A DNA stretch of 64,000 nucleotides from Pseudomonas mohnii (GTDB lineage Bacteria > Pseudomonadota > Gammaproteobacteria > Pseudomonadales > Pseudomonadaceae), in assembly GCF_900105115.1 (NCBI RefSeq), contig NZ_FNRV01000001.1, positions 3,023,501 to 3,087,500 on the forward strand. Reading direction: 5' to 3'. Of this stretch, positions 9,100-18,415 are shown piece by piece. Below the pieces are notes generated by a model, which was given only the letters and a program-made list of their open reading frames with translations, did not search any database and was not told the DNA's origin. A program made the position numbers and the translations under genes. Position 1 is the stretch's first letter; the number at the start of each line of letters is the position of its first letter.

Positions 9100-10490
9100 C
9101 CATCGACAACCGCATCCAGGTCGTGTTGATCGACGACGATCCCCACCTGCGCCAGGCCTTGAGCCAGACGCTGGATCTGGCCGGCCTGAAAATCCTGCCG
9201 CTGGCCGAAGCCAAGGGCCTGGCCGCACAGCTGGAACGCGACTGGCCGGGCGTTGTGGTCAGCGATATCCGCATGCCGGGCATGGACGGCCTGGAACTGC
9301 TGACTGAACTCCACGCCCAGGACCCGGAGTTGCCGGTGCTGCTGATTACCGGTCACGGTGACGTGCCACTGGCGGTGCAAGCCATGCGCGCCGGCGCCTA
9401 CGACTTCCTGGAAAAACCTTTCGCCAGCGACGCCCTGCTCGACAGTGTGCGCCGCGCCCTGGCCTTGCGCCGACTGGTGCTGGACAACCGCAGCCTGCGT
9501 CTGGCCCTGAGCGACCGCAATGAATTGACCACCCGTCTGGTCGGGCAGTCGCCCTCGATCCTGCGCCTGCGCGAACAAATCGGGGCCCTGGCGGCGACCA
9601 AAGCCGACGTACTGATCCTTGGCGAAACCGGGGCGGGTAAAGAAGTGGTCGCGCGGGCGTTGCATGACCTGTCCAATCGGCGTAGCGGTCCGTTCGTGGC
9701 AATCAACGCCGGCGCACTGGCCGAATCGGTGGTCGAAAGCGAGCTGTTCGGTCACGAGCCGGGCGCCTTCACGGGGGCGCAGAAGCGTCGCATCGGCAAG
9801 TTCGAATTCGCCAACGGCGGCACGCTGTTCCTCGATGAAATCGAAAGCATGAGCCTGGATGTGCAGGTGAAGTTGCTGCGTTTGCTGCAAGAACGGGTGG
9901 TCGAACGCCTGGGTGGCAATCAACTGATCCCGCTGGACATCCGTATCATCGCCGCCACCAAGGAAGACCTGCGCCAGTCTGCCGATCAAGGGCGTTTTCG
10001 CGCCGACTTGTATTACCGACTGAACGTCGCACCGCTGCGTATTCCCCCCCTGCGCGAGCGCGGCGAAGATGCCTTGATGCTGTTCCAGCATTTCGCCGAT
10101 GAAGCCAGTGCCCGCCATGGCTTGCCGCCCCACGAGCTGCAACCCGGGCAACGCGCGCAGCTGTTGCGTCACACCTGGCCCGGCAATGTGCGCGAACTGC
10201 AAAACGCCGCCGAACGCTTCGCCCTCGGCCTGGAGCTGGCACTGGACAACTCAGGGCTGCAAGACACGGCCGGGGCGCCGCTGGCGGTGGTCAGCGGTGG
10301 CCTGAGCGAACAAGTGGAAAACTTCGAAAAAACCCTGATCGCCGCCGAACTGGCGCGCTCGCACAGTTCGCTGCGCAGCGTCGCCGAAGCCTTGGGCATT
10401 CCACGCAAGACCTTGCACGACAAGCTGCGCAAGCACGGCCTGAGCTTCGCCGACAGCGGCGTCTCCAGCCACACCGACGAACTCGATTGA
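9096..10490 (+). CDS. dctD: C4-dicarboxylate response regulator DctD (sigma-54 activator)
   Basis: This 464-residue NtrC-type regulator is the partner of DctB. It has a receiver domain (phospho-acceptor Asp57 in VVVSDIRMPGMDG, Lys107), an AAA+ domain (Walker A GETGAGKE at 176-183, an intact GAFTGA loop at 223-228, Walker B FLDEIE at about 245-250) and a Fis-type helix-turn-helix near the end (SVAEALGIPRKTLHDKLRKHGL). When phosphorylated it should activate sigma-54 promoters of the dctPQM/dctA transport genes, which are not in this window. The ATG lies inside the dctB stop (ATGA). Confidence 0.93.
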   Translation: MTIDNRIQVVLIDDDPHLRQALSQTLDLAGLKILPLAEAKGLAAQLERDWPGVVVSDIRMPGMDGLELLTELHAQDPELPVLLITGHGDVPLAVQAMRAGAYDFLEKPFASDALLDSVRRALALRRLVLDNRSLRLALSDRNELTTRLVGQSPSILRLREQIGALAATKADVLILGETGAGKEVVARALHDLSNRRSGPFVAINAGALAESVVESELFGHEPGAFTGAQKRRIGKFEFANGGTLFLDEIESMSLDVQVKLLRLLQERVVERLGGNQLIPLDIRIIAATKEDLRQSADQGRFRADLYYRLNVAPLRIPPLRERGEDALMLFQHFADEASARHGLPPHELQPGQRAQLLRHTWPGNVRELQNAAERFALGLELALDNSGLQDTAGAPLAVVSGGLSEQVENFEKTLIAAELARSHSSLRSVAEALGIPRKTLHDKLRKHGLSFADSGVSSHTDELD

Positions 10491-10529
10491 CCCACTGTCT
10501 AATCATCCACTTCAAACATGAGGCCCCGC

Positions 10530-10985
10530 ATGAACCGCGACAGTCGTTACCTGGAAACCGTCCTCCATCACGACATCCCCCTCACGCGGGACATGGGCCT
10601 CAAAGTGCTCGACTGGCACGATCAGCAGCTGCGCTTGTATTTGCCGCTGGACGCCAACGTCAACCACAAGAGCACCATGTTCGGCGGCAGCCTGTATTGC
10701 GGCGCGGTACTGGCCGGCTGGGGCTGGCTGCATTTGCGACTGAAAGAAGAAGGGATTGAAGACGGGCACATCGTGATTCAGGAAGGGCAGATCAGCTACC
10801 CGCTCCCTGTGACCGGCGATGCGAACGCCATTTGCCAGGCGCCGAGTGCAGCGGTGTGGAAGAAATTCCTGACCATGTACCAGCGTTACGGCCGGGCGCG
10901 TTTGACACTGCATACCCGGGTCGTGAATGCGGGAAGCGAGGAAGATGCCGTGACGTTCACCGGGCAGTACGTGCTGCACCGCTGA
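10530..10985 (+). CDS. Thioesterase-like (YiiD C-terminal type) hot-dog protein
   Basis: The 151-residue product resembles the putative thioesterase domain found at the C-terminus of E. coli YiiD. It contains LDANVNHKSTMFGGSLYCGAVLAGWGWLHL, where a central helix of a hot-dog fold is expected, followed by beta strands. Substrate is unknown. I chose the ATG at 10530 (MNRDSRY) because a GAGG lies 6 bases upstream; an earlier ATG at 10518 would itself overlap that ribosome binding site. The gene is 39 bases after dctD and could be cotranscribed. An inverted repeat at 11007-11038 separates it from the convergent cysQ. Confidence 0.8.
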   Translation: MNRDSRYLETVLHHDIPLTRDMGLKVLDWHDQQLRLYLPLDANVNHKSTMFGGSLYCGAVLAGWGWLHLRLKEEGIEDGHIVIQEGQISYPLPVTGDANAICQAPSAAVWKKFLTMYQRYGRARLTLHTRVVNAGSEEDAVTFTGQYVLHR

Positions 10986-11006
10986 ACGTGAGGACGATGC
11001 AAAACC

Positions 11007-11038
11007 CTGTGGCGAGGGCGCTTGCTCCCTCGCCACAG
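11007..11038. repeat. Perfect inverted repeat between convergent genes
   Basis: CTGTGGCGAGGG and CCCTCGCCACAG form a 12-base stem around an 8-base loop. It resembles a single REP-like element and may also act as a transcription barrier between the thioesterase gene and cysQ, though there is no T-tract. Confidence 0.6.
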
Positions 11039-11051
11039 ATCTAAGAAAACG

Positions 11052-11879
11052 TCAGGAGCGGGCCAGCTCGAGCAATTTCTCCCGCCACGCCGCCTTCGCC
11101 GGCAGTGCCAAAAAGAACTCATTCAACAACGATTCCCGGGCCGGATAGCTGAAAGGCGCACCGCTCAGCTCCAGCACCTCGCCACCCGCCCCTTCCAGCA
11201 CGCCTTGCGCTGCGGCCGTGTCCCACTGCGAGGTGGGTGCCAGGCGCGGATAACAATCCGCCGCCCCTTCGGCCAACAGACAAAATTTCAATGAACTGCC
11301 GATATTGGCCAGTTCCAACTCACCCAGACTGGCGCTCAACCCGGCCAGCAAACGTTCTTGCTCAGGGCTGGAATGGCGACGGCTGGCGACCACTGTGAAC
11401 GGGGCACCCGCCGGCGGCACTTCGCGAACCTGAATCGGCAGCGGCGCTTCGCCCCTGTCACCACGCCACGCCCCCCATCCGGCACCGCCCACGTAAAAGC
11501 GCCCATTGGTCGGCATCGACACCACGCCAAACACCACACGGCCCTGCTCGATCAGGGCGATGTTGACCGTGAACTCTTCACTGCCGGAAATGAACTCTTT
11601 GGTCCCATCCAATGGGTCTACCAACCACCAGCGCTGCCACCCGGCGCGCACGCTCCGGGGGATGTTGGCGTCCTCTTCGGACAGCACCGGGATGCTCGGA
11701 TCGAGTGCCGTCAGGCCGGCCAGGATCAAGTGATGGGCAGCCAGGTCGGCGGCGGTCACCGGAGAGTCGTCGGCCTTGGTCGTCACCGCCGTGCCTGTGC
11801 GCCAGAACGGCAGGATCGCTTCGCCCGCCTGCAACGCCAGTTCGACCACCGGCGCCATCAATGGATGAGAGAAATTCAT
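11052..11879 (-). CDS. cysQ: 3'(2'),5'-bisphosphate nucleotidase CysQ
   Basis: The 275-residue cytosolic phosphatase hydrolyses 3'-phosphoadenosine 5'-phosphate to AMP, clearing a by-product of sulfate assimilation. It belongs to the inositol monophosphatase superfamily; the metal-binding motifs LSEEDAN (about 67-72) and WLVDPLDGTKEFISG (DPLDGT at 88-93) are intact, as is the later WDTAAAQGVLEGAGG. It overlaps the end of nudE by 4 bases and is the second gene of a nudE-cysQ operon, an arrangement usual in Pseudomonas. Confidence 0.95.
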   Translation of the reverse strand: MNFSHPLMAPVVELALQAGEAILPFWRTGTAVTTKADDSPVTAADLAAHHLILAGLTALDPSIPVLSEEDANIPRSVRAGWQRWWLVDPLDGTKEFISGSEEFTVNIALIEQGRVVFGVVSMPTNGRFYVGGAGWGAWRGDRGEAPLPIQVREVPPAGAPFTVVASRRHSSPEQERLLAGLSASLGELELANIGSSLKFCLLAEGAADCYPRLAPTSQWDTAAAQGVLEGAGGEVLELSGAPFSYPARESLLNEFFLALPAKAAWREKLLELARS

Positions 11880-12442
11880 GGCAGGAACACTCCGCGTTGA
11901 GTCAGCAAGTCACGGGCCAGGTACAGCGCCGCCAAGGCTCGCCCCTCAGTGAACTGTGGGTTCTGCACCAGAGTGGACAGCTCGCGCAGGTTGACCTTGC
12001 TCTGGCCCATCGGCTCCGGCTCGTCACCCTCCAGACGTTCTTCATAGAGGTCCGTGGCCAGTACCACCTGGATTTTCTGGCTCATGTAGCCGGGCGACAA
12101 TGACAACTCGGTCAGATGCTCCAATTGCCGGGCACCAAAACCAGCCTCTTCCTTGAGCTCCCGCTCGGCCGCCGCCAGCACGTCTTCACCCGGCTCGATC
12201 AAGCCTTTGGGCAGTGACAGTTCATAGGCATCGGTGCCGCCGCAATACTCTTCGACCAGCACCGCATGCTCGGCGTCGAGCATCGCCACGACCATCACCG
12301 CGCCATACCCGGCGCCCTTGCCGACCAATCGCTCATAAGTGCGCTCCACGCCGTTGGAAAAGCGCAGCTTCAGTTCTTCGACACAGAACAAACGGCTGGT
12401 GGCGACTATCTCGCGGGCGAGGACGGTGGGTTTCTGGCGCAT
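11876..12442 (-). CDS. nudE: ADP compounds hydrolase NudE
   Basis: The 188-residue Nudix enzyme hydrolyses ADP-ribose, NADH, Ap3A and similar nucleotides. The Nudix box is complete at residues 80-102 (GLIEPGEDVLAAAERELKEE, then AGFG). Its length matches E. coli NudE. It is divergent from yrfG across 90 bases and translationally coupled to cysQ downstream (ATGA overlap). Confidence 0.94.
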   Translation of the reverse strand: MRQKPTVLAREIVATSRLFCVEELKLRFSNGVERTYERLVGKGAGYGAVMVVAMLDAEHAVLVEEYCGGTDAYELSLPKGLIEPGEDVLAAAERELKEEAGFGARQLEHLTELSLSPGYMSQKIQVVLATDLYEERLEGDEPEPMGQSKVNLRELSTLVQNPQFTEGRALAALYLARDLLTQRGVFLP

Positions 12443-12532
12443 GAGCGGCTCCTGGGCAATAGCGGGTTACTATACCCGGCCTATCCTGATTGTTGTCTTC
12501 GGATACCTTTTTTACCGCTGGAGAAGTTTTTT

Positions 12533-13195
12533 ATGCCCCTGCTGCCCTGGCACGACATCGACACCGTTCTGCTGGACATGGACGGCACGCTGCTGGATCT
12601 GCACTTCGACAACCATTTCTGGCTGGAGCACCTGCCCCAGCGTTATGCCGACTTGCACGGGGTCAGCCGGGCCATGGCCGAGCTGGAACTGCAACCGCTG
12701 TTCGAACGCAATGCCGGTCTGTTGCAGTGGTACTGCCTGGATTTCTGGAGTGCCGAACTCAAGCTGCCAGTGCGCGAATTGAAACTGGAAACCGCGCACC
12801 TGATCGCCCTGCGCCCGGATGCGGACACCTTCCTGGCGGCGATCAAACGGGCGGGTAAACGGGTGGTACTGATCACCAATGCCCACCGCGACTCCCTGTC
12901 ATTGAAACTCGAAAGAATCGAACTGGCGCCCTACTTCGAACGCTTGATCAGCTCCCACGACTACGGTTTCCCCAAGGAAAACCCGCAGTTCTGGGAGGCG
13001 TTACAGGCCGACATCGACTTCGACCCGGCACGCAGCCTGTTCATCGACGACACCCTGCCGATCCTGCGCAGTGCCCGGGAATTTGGTGTGGCGCATTTAC
13101 TGGCGGTGAAAGAGCCGGACAGCCGAAAGGGGCCGAAGGACACGGCAGAGTTTGCGGCGGTGGAGGATTATCGGACGCTTATCGAAGGCCTCTGA
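12533..13195 (+). CDS. yrfG: GMP/IMP nucleotidase YrfG
   Basis: The 220-residue HAD-superfamily phosphatase dephosphorylates purine nucleotides. The nucleophile motif DMDGT is at residues 15-19, motif II (VLITNAH) is near residue 110, and motif III/IV (FIDDTLPILRSA) near residue 170. The frame is open further upstream, but the ATG at 12533 gives the normal family N-terminus MPLLPWHDIDTVLLDMDGT and is preceded by GGAGAAG. It is divergent from nudE, as in other Pseudomonas genomes. Confidence 0.93.
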   Translation: MPLLPWHDIDTVLLDMDGTLLDLHFDNHFWLEHLPQRYADLHGVSRAMAELELQPLFERNAGLLQWYCLDFWSAELKLPVRELKLETAHLIALRPDADTFLAAIKRAGKRVVLITNAHRDSLSLKLERIELAPYFERLISSHDYGFPKENPQFWEALQADIDFDPARSLFIDDTLPILRSAREFGVAHLLAVKEPDSRKGPKDTAEFAAVEDYRTLIEGL

Positions 13196-13208
13196 GACCG
13201 AGGCGCCG

Positions 13209-13279
13209 GCATCGCGGGCAAGCCACGCTCCCACAAGATTGCGTATAACGCTGTGGGAGCGTGGCTTGCCCGCGATGGC
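13209..13279. repeat. REP doublet
   Basis: Two long arms (ATCGCGGGCAAGCCACGCTC and its reverse complement) are separated by about 17 bases and lie between the convergent yrfG and lysM genes. The same arm sequence returns at 18080-18176. Confidence 0.85.
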
Positions 13280-13298
13280 CATCACACGGGCTAAAGCC

Positions 13299-13748
13299 TT
13301 ACTCGGGAATCCGCAACGACTGTCCCGGATAGATCTTGTTCACGTCCTTGAGCATCGGTTTGTTGGCTTCGAAGATTTTGTTGTACAGGTTGGCGTTGCC
13401 ATAAACGCGCAGGGAGATGGCGCTCAGCGTGTCACCCTTCTCGACCACGACAAACTTGGCCGCCACCACGACGGGCCCGGTCACGGTAATCTGGTCTTCA
13501 ACGCCGCTGACACCCGCCACGTTGCCCAGCGCCAGGAGGATTTTTTCCTTCTCTTCCTGCGTATTCGCTTCGCCGCTGGCAATGACTTTATCGCCCTCGA
13601 CCTTCACCTGAATCTTCGACGTGTCGATCCCCGTCAGCGCGCTTTGCACGTGCTTGGTCAACGCTTCACTGTTGGCCTCAGCCTTGTCCGGCGTCAGCGC
13701 ATCGAGGATTTTTTCACCGGCTTCTTTTAGAAAACTGAACAGGCTCAT
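13299..13748 (-). CDS. lysM: BON-LysM protein (Kbp/YgaU-like)
   Basis: The 149-residue protein has no signal peptide. A BON domain spans about 20-90 (AKQVQSALTGID-like start, VEGDKVIASGEANTQEEKEKILLALGNVAGVSGVEDQI) and a LysM domain about 98-147 (VVEKGDTLSAISLRVYGNANLYNKIFEANKPML...IYPGQSLRIPE). E. coli Kbp (YgaU), with the same layout and length, is a cytoplasmic potassium sensor/binding protein; Pseudomonas homologues are usually named LysM. Single gene, convergent with yrfG. Confidence 0.93.
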   Translation of the reverse strand: MSLFSFLKEAGEKILDALTPDKAEANSEALTKHVQSALTGIDTSKIQVKVEGDKVIASGEANTQEEKEKILLALGNVAGVSGVEDQITVTGPVVVAAKFVVVEKGDTLSAISLRVYGNANLYNKIFEANKPMLKDVNKIYPGQSLRIPE

Positions 13749-13896
13749 CAGGTGCTCTCCATGGGAATTAAATGTTCAGACGCAAAAGCCTAGACCATCC
13801 CTGTGGCTTGTGGATCCAACCCGACCAATGACGCCGCTTCCCCCTGGCGATAGAATCCGTACTTGCTCAACCCCCTGGAGCCGCCCTGGAGCGAAG

Positions 13897-14784
13897 ATGG
13901 ACATCAAACAACTGAAATTCCTCATCGCTCTCGACGAAACACGCCACTTCGGCCAGGCCGCCGCGCGCTGCCACATCACTCAGCCGACCCTGTCCATGCG
14001 CCTGCGCAACCTCGAAGAAGAACTCGACTTGCCGCTGGTCAATCGCGGTCAGCGCTTCGAAGGCTTCACCGCGCCCGGCGAGCGGGTGCTGGCCTGGGCG
14101 CGCACGGTTCTGGCCGCCTACGATGGCCTGTACGCCGAGGCCGCCGCCTGTCGCGGCAACCTGGTCGGTACGTTGCGCCTGGGCGTGGTGCCGTTGTCGA
14201 GTTTCGATCCACTGCCGCTGCTGCAACGCCTGCACACGCAACACCCGAACCTGCGCTTCGAACTGTCGGCGTTGAGCTCCGAGCAGATCCTCGAACAACT
14301 GGCGAATAATCGACTGGATATCGGCGTCTCTTACCTGGAACGCCTGGACAGCGAACGCTTCGAGTCGCTGACGTTCAGCGAAGCGCGCATGGGCCTGCTT
14401 TACGATCAGCGTTTTTTCTCCTTTGGCGAGTCGCCACTGACTTGGGAATCGTTGATCGAACTGCCGCTGGGGATGCTCACCAGTGGCATGCACTTTCGCC
14501 AGTCCATCGACCACAACTTCCACATCCGAGGCCTGACGCCGCAACCGTTGCTGCAAACCGACGCGGTGCATCAATTGTTACAGGCAGTGCACGGGGGTCT
14601 GTGCTGTGCCGTGATGCCGCTGGATGGCGGTTTTGAACAACTCACCGACCATCTGCGCCTGCACCCCATCGACGATGCCCAGACCCTGGCCCGACTGGGG
14701 TTGATCATGCGGCGCAGCGCCCCACGATCGGCGCTGGCGGAAGCGTGTTTTGCGATCCTGCAACAATCGCTAGCGAAGGCTTGA
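13897..14784 (+). CDS. LysR-family transcriptional regulator
   Basis: The 295-residue protein has an N-terminal winged helix-turn-helix (MDIKQLKFLIALDETRHFGQAAARCHITQPTLSMRLRNLEEEL) and a periplasmic-binding-like effector domain. The frame is open 276 bases further upstream, but the ATG at 13897 gives the canonical LysR start, with GGAGC just before. It stands 92 bases upstream of fdhD on the same strand, so control of the fdhD-oxidoreductase pair is plausible but not shown. The effector is unknown. Confidence 0.88.
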   Translation: MDIKQLKFLIALDETRHFGQAAARCHITQPTLSMRLRNLEEELDLPLVNRGQRFEGFTAPGERVLAWARTVLAAYDGLYAEAAACRGNLVGTLRLGVVPLSSFDPLPLLQRLHTQHPNLRFELSALSSEQILEQLANNRLDIGVSYLERLDSERFESLTFSEARMGLLYDQRFFSFGESPLTWESLIELPLGMLTSGMHFRQSIDHNFHIRGLTPQPLLQTDAVHQLLQAVHGGLCCAVMPLDGGFEQLTDHLRLHPIDDAQTLARLGLIMRRSAPRSALAEACFAILQQSLAKA

Positions 14785-14876
14785 TCGACGCCATCTATCG
14801 GTGGATCAGTAATAGCAATTAGACGTGACATGTTGTCGCGCCTAGTCTTAAAGCTGATCAAATCGTCGGTGATGCC

Positions 14877-15716
14877 ATGAACGCCAAGCGCCCTGACTGC
14901 TCGGCGCCCGCCTCCAAAACGCCCGAGCCCGCTGCCAGCCAGACTTACAGCTACAGCAACCTTCAATACTCTGAATCGGCCAGCACAGCGTTGGCCGAGG
15001 AAGTCGCGCTGGCGATTGCCTACAACGGCATCAGCCAGGCGGTCATGCTGGTGACACCGACCGATCTTGAAGACTTCGTCGTCGGCTTCAGTCTTGGCAG
15101 CGGCATCATCCAGGACGCTGGCGAGATTTATGACCTGCAACTCAGCGGCTCGGGTTCGGCGCAATACGCGCAAGTGACCATTGCCAACCGCGCGTTCTGG
15201 AACCTCAAGCAACAGCGCCGGCAACTGGCCGGCACCAGCGGTTGCGGGCTCTGCGGCGTGGAAGCGGTCGAACAGGCATTGCCGGACCTGCAGGTGCTGC
15301 CCGGCGCACCGTTGCCGCCCGCCGAATGGCTCGACGGCCTGCGCCAGCGCATCGGTGAGTTCCAGCCGCTGGGCCAGTATTGCGGTGCGGTGCACGCTGC
15401 GGTGTTCATGAACGATCAGGGCCAATTGTTGCTGGGTCGCGAAGACATCGGCCGGCACAACGCCCTCGACAAACTGATTGGCGGCCTGATCCGTCGCAAT
15501 ATCCCGATCAGCGGCGGACTGGCGATTGTCACCAGCCGTTGCAGCCTCGAATTAATCCAGAAAGTGCTGCGCGCCGGCATCCAGACCCTGGTCAGCCTGT
15601 CTTCACCCACAGGCCTTGCCGTGCAATGGGCCCGTCGCCACAACCTCAATCTCATCCATTTGCCACAGAAGAATGCGCCACGGGTTTACAGCCCGGCTTT
15701 GGAGAATCAAGCGTGA
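14877..15716 (+). CDS. fdhD: Formate dehydrogenase accessory sulfurtransferase FdhD
   Basis: The 279-residue protein transfers sulfur from a cysteine desulfurase to the bis-MGD molybdenum cofactor of formate dehydrogenase-type enzymes. The essential Cys pair is present as TSGCGLCGVE (Cys123, Cys126), and the conserved GREDIGRHNALDKLIG and SRCSLELIQK segments follow. It overlaps the next gene by 4 bases (GTGA), so the oxidoreductase that needs the cofactor is translationally coupled to it. Confidence 0.95.
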   Translation: MNAKRPDCSAPASKTPEPAASQTYSYSNLQYSESASTALAEEVALAIAYNGISQAVMLVTPTDLEDFVVGFSLGSGIIQDAGEIYDLQLSGSGSAQYAQVTIANRAFWNLKQQRRQLAGTSGCGLCGVEAVEQALPDLQVLPGAPLPPAEWLDGLRQRIGEFQPLGQYCGAVHAAVFMNDQGQLLLGREDIGRHNALDKLIGGLIRRNIPISGGLAIVTSRCSLELIQKVLRAGIQTLVSLSSPTGLAVQWARRHNLNLIHLPQKNAPRVYSPALENQA

Positions 15717-18061
15717 GTCAACACCGTCAAGCCGACCAGACACCCGTTCCTCGCTACAAACCCTACAAAGGTCCGGCCGGTGGTTGGGGCGCGCTGATTA
15801 GCGTCGCCCAAGCCTGGTTGACCAGCGACAACGCGCTGAAAAACCTGCGCATGATGCTCAAGACCAACAAGAACGGCGGCTTCGATTGCCCCGGTTGCGC
15901 CTGGGGCGATTCGCTGGAAGGCGGCATGGTGGCGTTCTGCGAGAACGGCGCCAAAGCGGTGAACTGGGAAGCGACCAAACGGCGTGTCGATGGCAAATTC
16001 TTCGCCAGACACAGCGTCACCTCGTTGCTGGAGCAGAGCGACTACTGGCTTGAATACCAGGGCCGCCTGACTGAGCCGTTGCGCTACAACGCCGAGACCG
16101 ATCGCTACCAACCCATCAGCTGGGACGATGCCTTTGCCCTGATCGCCAAGCATCTGCGCGGGCTGTCGAGCCCGGATCAAGCCGAGTTCTACACCTCGGG
16201 ACGGGCCAGTAACGAAGCGGCTTTTCTCTATCAATTGTTTGTGCGCGCCTACGGCACCAACAACTTCCCCGACTGCTCGAACATGTGCCACGAGGCCAGT
16301 GGTGTCGCGTTGGCGCAGAGCGTTGGTGTCGGCAAGGGCACTGTGACCTTCGATGACTTTGAGCACGCCGATGCCATTTTCGTCTGGGGCCAGAACCCCG
16401 GCACCAACCATCCACGGATGCTCGAACCGCTGCGCGATGCGGTGAAACGTGGCGCTCAAGTGGTGTGTATCAACCCGCTCAAAGAACGGGGCCTGGAACG
16501 CTTCCAGCACCCGCAACACCCGATCGAAATGCTCACCAATGGTGACAAGCCGACCAACACCGCGTACTTCCGCCCGGCACTGGGCGGCGACATGGCGATC
16601 ATGCGGGGCATGGCCAAGTTCCTGTTGCAGTGGGAGCGCGACGCGCAGAAGGCGGGTGAACCTGCCGTGTTCGATCACGATTTCCTCAATGAACACAGCG
16701 TCAACGTGCTGGATTACCTGGCCGTCATTGACGATACCCCGTGGGAGCAGATCGTCGAGCAGTCCGGCCTGCCCTTGGTGGAAATCGAGCAAGCCGCGCG
16801 CATGTACGCCAAAGGCAAGAACGTCATCATGTGCTGGGCCATGGGCATCACCCAGCATCGCCATTCGGTGGCGACCATCCAGGAAATCGCCAACCTGATG
16901 CTGCTGCGCGGCAACATCGGGCGTCCGGGCGCGGGCCTGTGCCCGGTGCGTGGCCACAGTAACGTACAGGGCGATCGGACCATGGGCATCAACGAGCGCC
17001 CGCCGGTGGCGTTCCTCGATGCGCTGGAGCGTCGTTTCCCATTCAAAGTGCCACGTGAAAACGGTCACAACGTGGTCGAGGCGATTCACGCCATGGCTGA
17101 AGGCCGCGCCAAAGTGTTCATGGCGCTGGGCGGCAACTTCGCTCAAGCCACCCCCGACAGCCCAAGGACCTTCCAGGCCCTGAGCAATTGTGACCTGACC
17201 GTACAAATCAGCACCAAGCTCAATCGCAGCCATCTGGCCCACGGCAAGGACGCGCTGATCTTGCCGTGCCTGGGCCGGACCGATATCGACCGACAAACCG
17301 AAGGCCCCCAAGCGGTGACCGTCGAAGACTCGTTCAGCATGGTCCACGCCTCCAACGGCCAATTGGAGCCGCTGTCGAACCAGATGCGTTCGGAGCCGGC
17401 GATTTTGGCCGGCATTGCGGCAGCCACACTGGGCAACTACCCGGTGGGCTGGAACTGGCTGGTGGCCGACTACAGGCGCATCCGCGACCTGATTGCCGAC
17501 ACCATCCCCGGCTTCAAGGACTTCAACGAGAAAATCAAGAATCCAGGGGGGTTCTACCTCGGCAACAGCGCCGGTGCGCGCAAGTGGAACACCCCGTCAG
17601 GCCGGGCCAACTTCCGCCCGAACGTTTTGCCCAAGGACCTGGTGCACGAGCGCACCCGCGCCACCGGCGTACGGCCGGACCTGATCCTGCAATCGATGCG
17701 CTCCCACGATCAGTACAACACCACGATCTACGGGCTCAATGACCGCTATCGCGGGGTCAAAGGCCAGCGTGACGTGTTGTTCGTCAACGAAGCCGACATC
17801 ATTCGCCTGGGCTTCAAGCCAGGGCAGAAGGCGGACATCGTATCGATCTGGGATGACGGCCTGGAGCGTCGGGTGAAAGGCTTCACGCTGCTGGCGTTTG
17901 ATATCCCGGCCGGGCAGGCAGCGGCCTACTATCCGGAGGTAAACCCGTTGGTGCCGCTGGAAAGCACCGGGGATGGCAGCCATACGCCAACGTCGAAGTT
18001 CGTCGCCATCCGCCTGGAAGCGGCGAGCGAGACCGGGTTGATCATGGCCAGGTCGGCTTAA
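15713..18061 (+). CDS. FdhF/YdeP-family molybdopterin oxidoreductase
   Basis: About 782 residues from a GTG start that overlaps the fdhD stop (GTGA). The N-terminus (GGWGALISVAQAW...DCPGCAWGD) and the C-terminal molydopterin-binding domain place it in the YdeP-like branch of the formate dehydrogenase/DMSO reductase superfamily. Only Cys59, Cys62 and Cys76 are seen in the N-terminal region, so the usual four-Cys cluster motif is incomplete. YdeP is linked to acid resistance in E. coli, and the physiological substrate of the family is not settled. The frame is open well before the GTG, but upstream sequence is the shadow of fdhD. A REP doublet and a terminator follow. Confidence 0.9.
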   Translation: MSQHRQADQTPVPRYKPYKGPAGGWGALISVAQAWLTSDNALKNLRMMLKTNKNGGFDCPGCAWGDSLEGGMVAFCENGAKAVNWEATKRRVDGKFFARHSVTSLLEQSDYWLEYQGRLTEPLRYNAETDRYQPISWDDAFALIAKHLRGLSSPDQAEFYTSGRASNEAAFLYQLFVRAYGTNNFPDCSNMCHEASGVALAQSVGVGKGTVTFDDFEHADAIFVWGQNPGTNHPRMLEPLRDAVKRGAQVVCINPLKERGLERFQHPQHPIEMLTNGDKPTNTAYFRPALGGDMAIMRGMAKFLLQWERDAQKAGEPAVFDHDFLNEHSVNVLDYLAVIDDTPWEQIVEQSGLPLVEIEQAARMYAKGKNVIMCWAMGITQHRHSVATIQEIANLMLLRGNIGRPGAGLCPVRGHSNVQGDRTMGINERPPVAFLDALERRFPFKVPRENGHNVVEAIHAMAEGRAKVFMALGGNFAQATPDSPRTFQALSNCDLTVQISTKLNRSHLAHGKDALILPCLGRTDIDRQTEGPQAVTVEDSFSMVHASNGQLEPLSNQMRSEPAILAGIAAATLGNYPVGWNWLVADYRRIRDLIADTIPGFKDFNEKIKNPGGFYLGNSAGARKWNTPSGRANFRPNVLPKDLVHERTRATGVRPDLILQSMRSHDQYNTTIYGLNDRYRGVKGQRDVLFVNEADIIRLGFKPGQKADIVSIWDDGLERRVKGFTLLAFDIPAGQAAAYYPEVNPLVPLESTGDGSHTPTSKFVAIRLEAASETGLIMARSA

Positions 18062-18079
18062 GCGGCGGCAGGTCGAGCC

Positions 18080-18176
18080 CCATCGCGGGCAAGCCACGCT
18101 CCCACAGGGTTTGAGTTATATGCATTTCCCATGTACGACTTAAATACTGTGGGAGCGTGGCTTGCCCGCGATGGCG
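18080..18176. repeat. REP doublet
   Basis: Arms CATCGCGGGCAAGCCACGCT and its reverse complement face each other about 40 bases apart, 19 bases after the oxidoreductase stop. The arms match those at 13209-13279. Confidence 0.85.
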
Positions 18177-18227
18177 TCCGACATGGCAACACATGATGAG
18201 ATGATTCGACACTTTCCCATCGCCCAC

Positions 18228-18261
18228 AAAAAAGGCCGTTTTTGCGTAAAAACGGCCTTTG
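18228..18261. terminator. Rho-independent terminator
   Basis: AAAGGCCGTTTTT and AAAAACGGCCTTT form a near-perfect stem, A-rich before and T-containing after. It lies downstream of the fdhD operon and upstream of the glycine-zipper gene. Confidence 0.75.
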
Positions 18262-18415
18262 CCAAGTAGCAACAGACCGGCCAAAAACCGTTAAGTTCCG
18301 CCGAAAAAACAGCAACTTATAGAAATGTGCGCAAGTCGTGTTACTCGTCGGATTTCGATTGTCACACTTATGACACAGCCTCAGGATCGCGCCGTCATCC
18401 CCTTGAGGTTCCTCT

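Noticed and set aside
11007..11038. Calling the inverted repeat a firm rho-independent terminator
   Set aside because: No T-tract on either strand; it fits a REP-like palindrome better.
15707..17362. 551-codon minus-strand frame opposite the YdeP-type oxidoreductase gene
   Set aside because: Antisense shadow caused by high GC at third positions; no ribosome binding site or family features.
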